Shown one piece after another: positions 20,295 through 22,301 of a stretch of DNA of 22,301 nucleotides. Origin of the DNA: CAYUIS01 sp964444825. GTDB lineage: Bacteria; Chloroflexota; Anaerolineae; B4-G1. The translations under genes were made by a program, and so were the position numbers. The stretch's first letter is position 1, and each line of letters begins with the position of its first letter. The DNA lies in the NCBI GenBank assembly GCA_964444825.1, contig CAYUIS010000083.1, positions 1 to 22,301 of the forward strand, given 5' to 3'. The notes beneath the pieces are model-generated. The model made no database searches and had not been told where the DNA came from. It saw nothing but the letters and a program-made list of their open reading frames with translations.

Positions 20295-22301
20295 ATGACG
20301 GACGCCAGGCTGGATCGGGCATCGATCGGGGGGCGGGCCAACTGGGTCGGGGCGGCCTTTGAACTGCGGCTGGGGGTGCAGTTCTGCGTGACCATCCTGT
20401 TGGGCGGCGACGCGGGACTAGCGCCGGGGGCGGCGCGGTGGGTGCAACTGCAGGCCCCCGAAGCGGTGGACGACCTGGTCCTAGCGTTTGAGACAGGGGC
20501 GCGGTGGGCGATCCAGGCCAAGGCGGGCGGGTCGGTGAGCGTGGGGTGGAACCGGAGCCGGCCCTTTGGGAAGGCGCTCCATCAGCTCTACGACGGCGCG
20601 ACGGGCGGGCAGATCGACCTGAGCCCGGAATCGCTGGACCGGGTGGAGCTGGCGGTGGACCACCAGGCCCACGCCTCGCTGACGCCGTTCGGGGAGTGGC
20701 TGAGCAAGGCGCGGCAGCATCACGAGTGGGAGAGCTTTGCCGCGGTCTGCACCGGCAAGGAGCGGGAGTGGGCGGCAGCGCTGCCCGACTTTCTGGGCGC
20801 CGAAGCGGACGAGGAGCTGCTGGCCTTCCTGAAACGGCTGTACGTGCGGCGCGCCCTAGCGCCCGACGAGTGGCGGAGCAACCTGCGCGGCCAACTTCTG
20901 GGGACAGGGGTGCCGGACGTGGGGACGGCCGACCTCATCCTGGACGTATTGTTGGCGCGGGTGGCGGAGGCGGCCCCGCACGCGGGGCGGCTGGTCCTCG
21001 ACGACCTGCGCCGGGCGTGCGAGGGCATAGCGGGCCTGCCAAGGCCCGGCGCGCCGGCTTTTCGTCTATTCCACAACCCAAGCGAGGACGAGCTGTACCA
21101 GGCGCTGCAGATGCCGCCGACGCGGCTGGAGCGCTTTGTGGTCCGGCCGGAGCTGGATGGGGCGCTGGACAGCGACCGGGGAGTGCTGGTGGCGGGGCGG
21201 CCGGGGAGCGGCAAGAGCCACGGGTTGATCAAGCTGGCGCTGGGGCGGCCCGCGTGGCCGGTGGCCGTGGTGGCGCGCCACTTTCAGGCGGACGACCTGA
21301 GCCGCCTGGCGGCGATGCTGCGGCGGGTGCACGGCCCGTACCAACTCCTGTGGGACGATGTGCACGAGAAGCCGGGCCTGTTCGCCGACGCGGTGTTGCG
21401 ACTGTCCGAGCGGGGGGACGAACTGCGGGTGCTGGCGGCCTACCGGGAACAGCACCGGGGGGCGGTGTGGGAGCGGGTGACGCCGGATCTGTGCCGGCGG
21501 GCAAACATCGACCCCGAGCCGGTACGGCTGCGGCCCTTTGACGCGGAACAGGCGGCACAGATGGCGGAGGTTGTGAGTGGGGCGCTCGGGCTGAGGCTGG
21601 ACGGGGCGGCCGGGGCGGCGCTGGCCGGGCACATCTGGCGGGGGGACGGGGGACCGCTGTTTGCGCTGGCGGCGGGAAAACTGCTGCGGGAGGAGGAGCG
21701 GGGGGGAGGCGCGGTGCGGGCGGCCGACGTGGCGCGGCTGCCGGGCGAGCTGGTCGAGACCTGGCGACACCTGTACGAACGGCTGGCGGAGCGGCCGAAC
21801 GGCTTCACCATGCAGAACCTGCTGGGGGTGCTGCGTTTTCTGCGCCAGATCGACTGCCTGCCCCAGGCACGGCTGGCAGAGCTGTTGCACACGCGGGTGC
21901 TGGGCCACAGCGCGGGAGAGTTCAACGGCGCGGCGCGGGCGCTGGGGGGGGAGGGCTGGCTGCGCCGCGAGGGGGAGACGTTCGCGGCCCACGACGTGAC
22001 GCTGGCGGCGGTGGTCGAGGACGAGGAAGCCGCGCACCGTTTCTCCCGCTTCGCCCGGCAGGCAGCTCCCGGGGAGGACCTGGCGTTGGGGCTGCTGCGG
22101 GGGTCGCTTTCGACGTTTCACGCCGAGCGGATTCGTTACACGCGGACGGCCGGGGAACGACGAACGGCGGTGACGGAGGCAGCCGAACTGGGTGAGCTGG
22201 CGGTAGCCGATTTCCGCACCACCGGCCACATGACCCACCTGGCGACGTCCCTCAACAACGCCGCCAATCGCTACTCCGACCTGGCGGGGCTGGAGGAGAG
22301 C
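20295..22301 (+). CDS. Nuclease-like / P-loop STAND-type NTPase / TPR protein (runs off right edge)
   Basis: 669 codons visible, C-terminus missing. Residues 1-140 look like a PD-(D/E)xK restriction-nuclease-type domain as in Cap4 and related defence effectors: an N-terminal helix with E23 (AAFELRLGVQF), acidic D59-D60 and the Q74-x-K76 pair in WAIQAKAGG. A helical region and then a P-loop ATPase follow: Walker A GRPGSGKSH (301-309, K307), Walker B LLWDDVHE (351-358), a sensor strand (LRVLAAYREQ), and winged-helix-like and helical parts to about 620. The visible end (LATSLNNAANRYSDL) matches the start of tetratricopeptide repeats. ATG at 20295 with AAGGAG at good spacing. The order nuclease-NTPase-sensor repeats is that of antiviral STAND (Avs-like) proteins, so defence is a reasonable inference. 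Very high GC, even above its neighbours. Divergent from the ANL-DAC gene. Confidence 0.8.
   Translation, partial: MTDARLDRASIGGRANWVGAAFELRLGVQFCVTILLGGDAGLAPGAARWVQLQAPEAVDDLVLAFETGARWAIQAKAGGSVSVGWNRSRPFGKALHQLYDGATGGQIDLSPESLDRVELAVDHQAHASLTPFGEWLSKARQHHEWESFAAVCTGKEREWAAALPDFLGAEADEELLAFLKRLYVRRALAPDEWRSNLRGQLLGTGVPDVGTADLILDVLLARVAEAAPHAGRLVLDDLRRACEGIAGLPRPGAPAFRLFHNPSEDELYQALQMPPTRLERFVVRPELDGALDSDRGVLVAGRPGSGKSHGLIKLALGRPAWPVAVVARHFQADDLSRLAAMLRRVHGPYQLLWDDVHEKPGLFADAVLRLSERGDELRVLAAYREQHRGAVWERVTPDLCRRANIDPEPVRLRPFDAEQAAQMAEVVSGALGLRLDGAAGAALAGHIWRGDGGPLFALAAGKLLREEERGGGAVRAADVARLPGELVETWRHLYERLAERPNGFTMQNLLGVLRFLRQIDCLPQARLAELLHTRVLGHSAGEFNGAARALGGEGWLRREGETFAAHDVTLAAVVEDEEAAHRFSRFARQAAPGEDLALGLLRGSLSTFHAERIRYTRTAGERRTAVTEAAELGELAVADFRTTGHMTHLATSLNNAANRYSDLAGLEES

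Noticed and set aside
19962..20521. ORFs on both strands rich in RPRGRG
   Set aside because: They translate the GC hairpins and lack ribosome-binding sites. The minus-strand one overlaps the STAND gene start.
21066..22238. 390-residue minus-strand ORF and plus-strand ORF 20504-21541
   Set aside because: Alternative frames of the very GC-rich nuclease-STAND gene. Composition is Arg/Pro/Gly-biased with no motifs.

Overview
The window looks like a metagenome-assembled chromosome piece from a high-GC member of the Chloroflexota (Anaerolineae-like). No rRNA or tRNA is present, so this rests on style: secreted proteins with long Pro/Thr linkers, a secreted repeat protein ending in a YVPLVLR-type tail, large multidomain signalling fusions, and intergenic palindromes. 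One run of 100 N (4023-4122) is a scaffold gap, so the kinase gene that meets it is incomplete.

Layout. (1) 1-1150, minus strand: the 5' part of clpB, running off the left edge. (2) 1369-5198, plus strand: a probable operon of a winged-helix-like protein of unknown function, a membrane Ser/Thr protein kinase with an extracytoplasmic domain (broken by the gap), and a NERD-FHA protein. (3) 5199-5690: no protein gene. It holds a perfect 14-bp hairpin, an extended -10 promoter on the minus strand with a GC-rich structured stretch below it (candidate small RNA), and a 15-bp inverted repeat in an AT-rich leader. (4) 5691-9553: a lipoprotein, whose C-terminal domain resembles the kinase ectodomain, and a secreted protein with 14 propeller-like repeats. 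(5) 9554-10727: a hairpin and a 25-codon ORF, then on the minus strand an overlapping pair (small AF2212/AbrB-like protein and a retropepsin-like aspartic protease), and divergent promoters. (6) 10728-13918: ADP-ribosylglycohydrolase, a palindromic repeat element, a VOC-fold protein and an N-acyl-D-amino-acid deacylase-type amidohydrolase. (7) 14086-16234: a NatA/NatB-like ABC exporter pair, then a promoter and a second copy of the palindromic element. (8) 16539-16898: a small cysteine-rich protein, separated by a bidirectional-looking terminator from a convergent gene. (9) 16959-19862, minus strand: a 967-residue protein joining an acyl-CoA-synthetase-like (ANL) region to a C-terminal diadenylate cyclase (DAC) domain. 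(10) 19863-20294: no gene, but a cluster of palindromes and repeats. (11) 20295 to the right edge: a restriction-nuclease-like / P-loop NTPase / TPR protein, a plausible antiviral STAND effector.

Two places stand out. The ANL-DAC protein would couple a lipid- or acid-sensing enzyme scaffold to c-di-AMP synthesis, and its ANL part appears to have lost the catalytic lysine. It is transcribed divergently from the nuclease-STAND gene across a repeat-rich spacer. Second, the kinase/NERD-FHA operon and the lipoprotein share an extracytoplasmic domain, which suggests a surface sensing theme. No CRISPR array, transposase gene, integrase or phage gene was seen.
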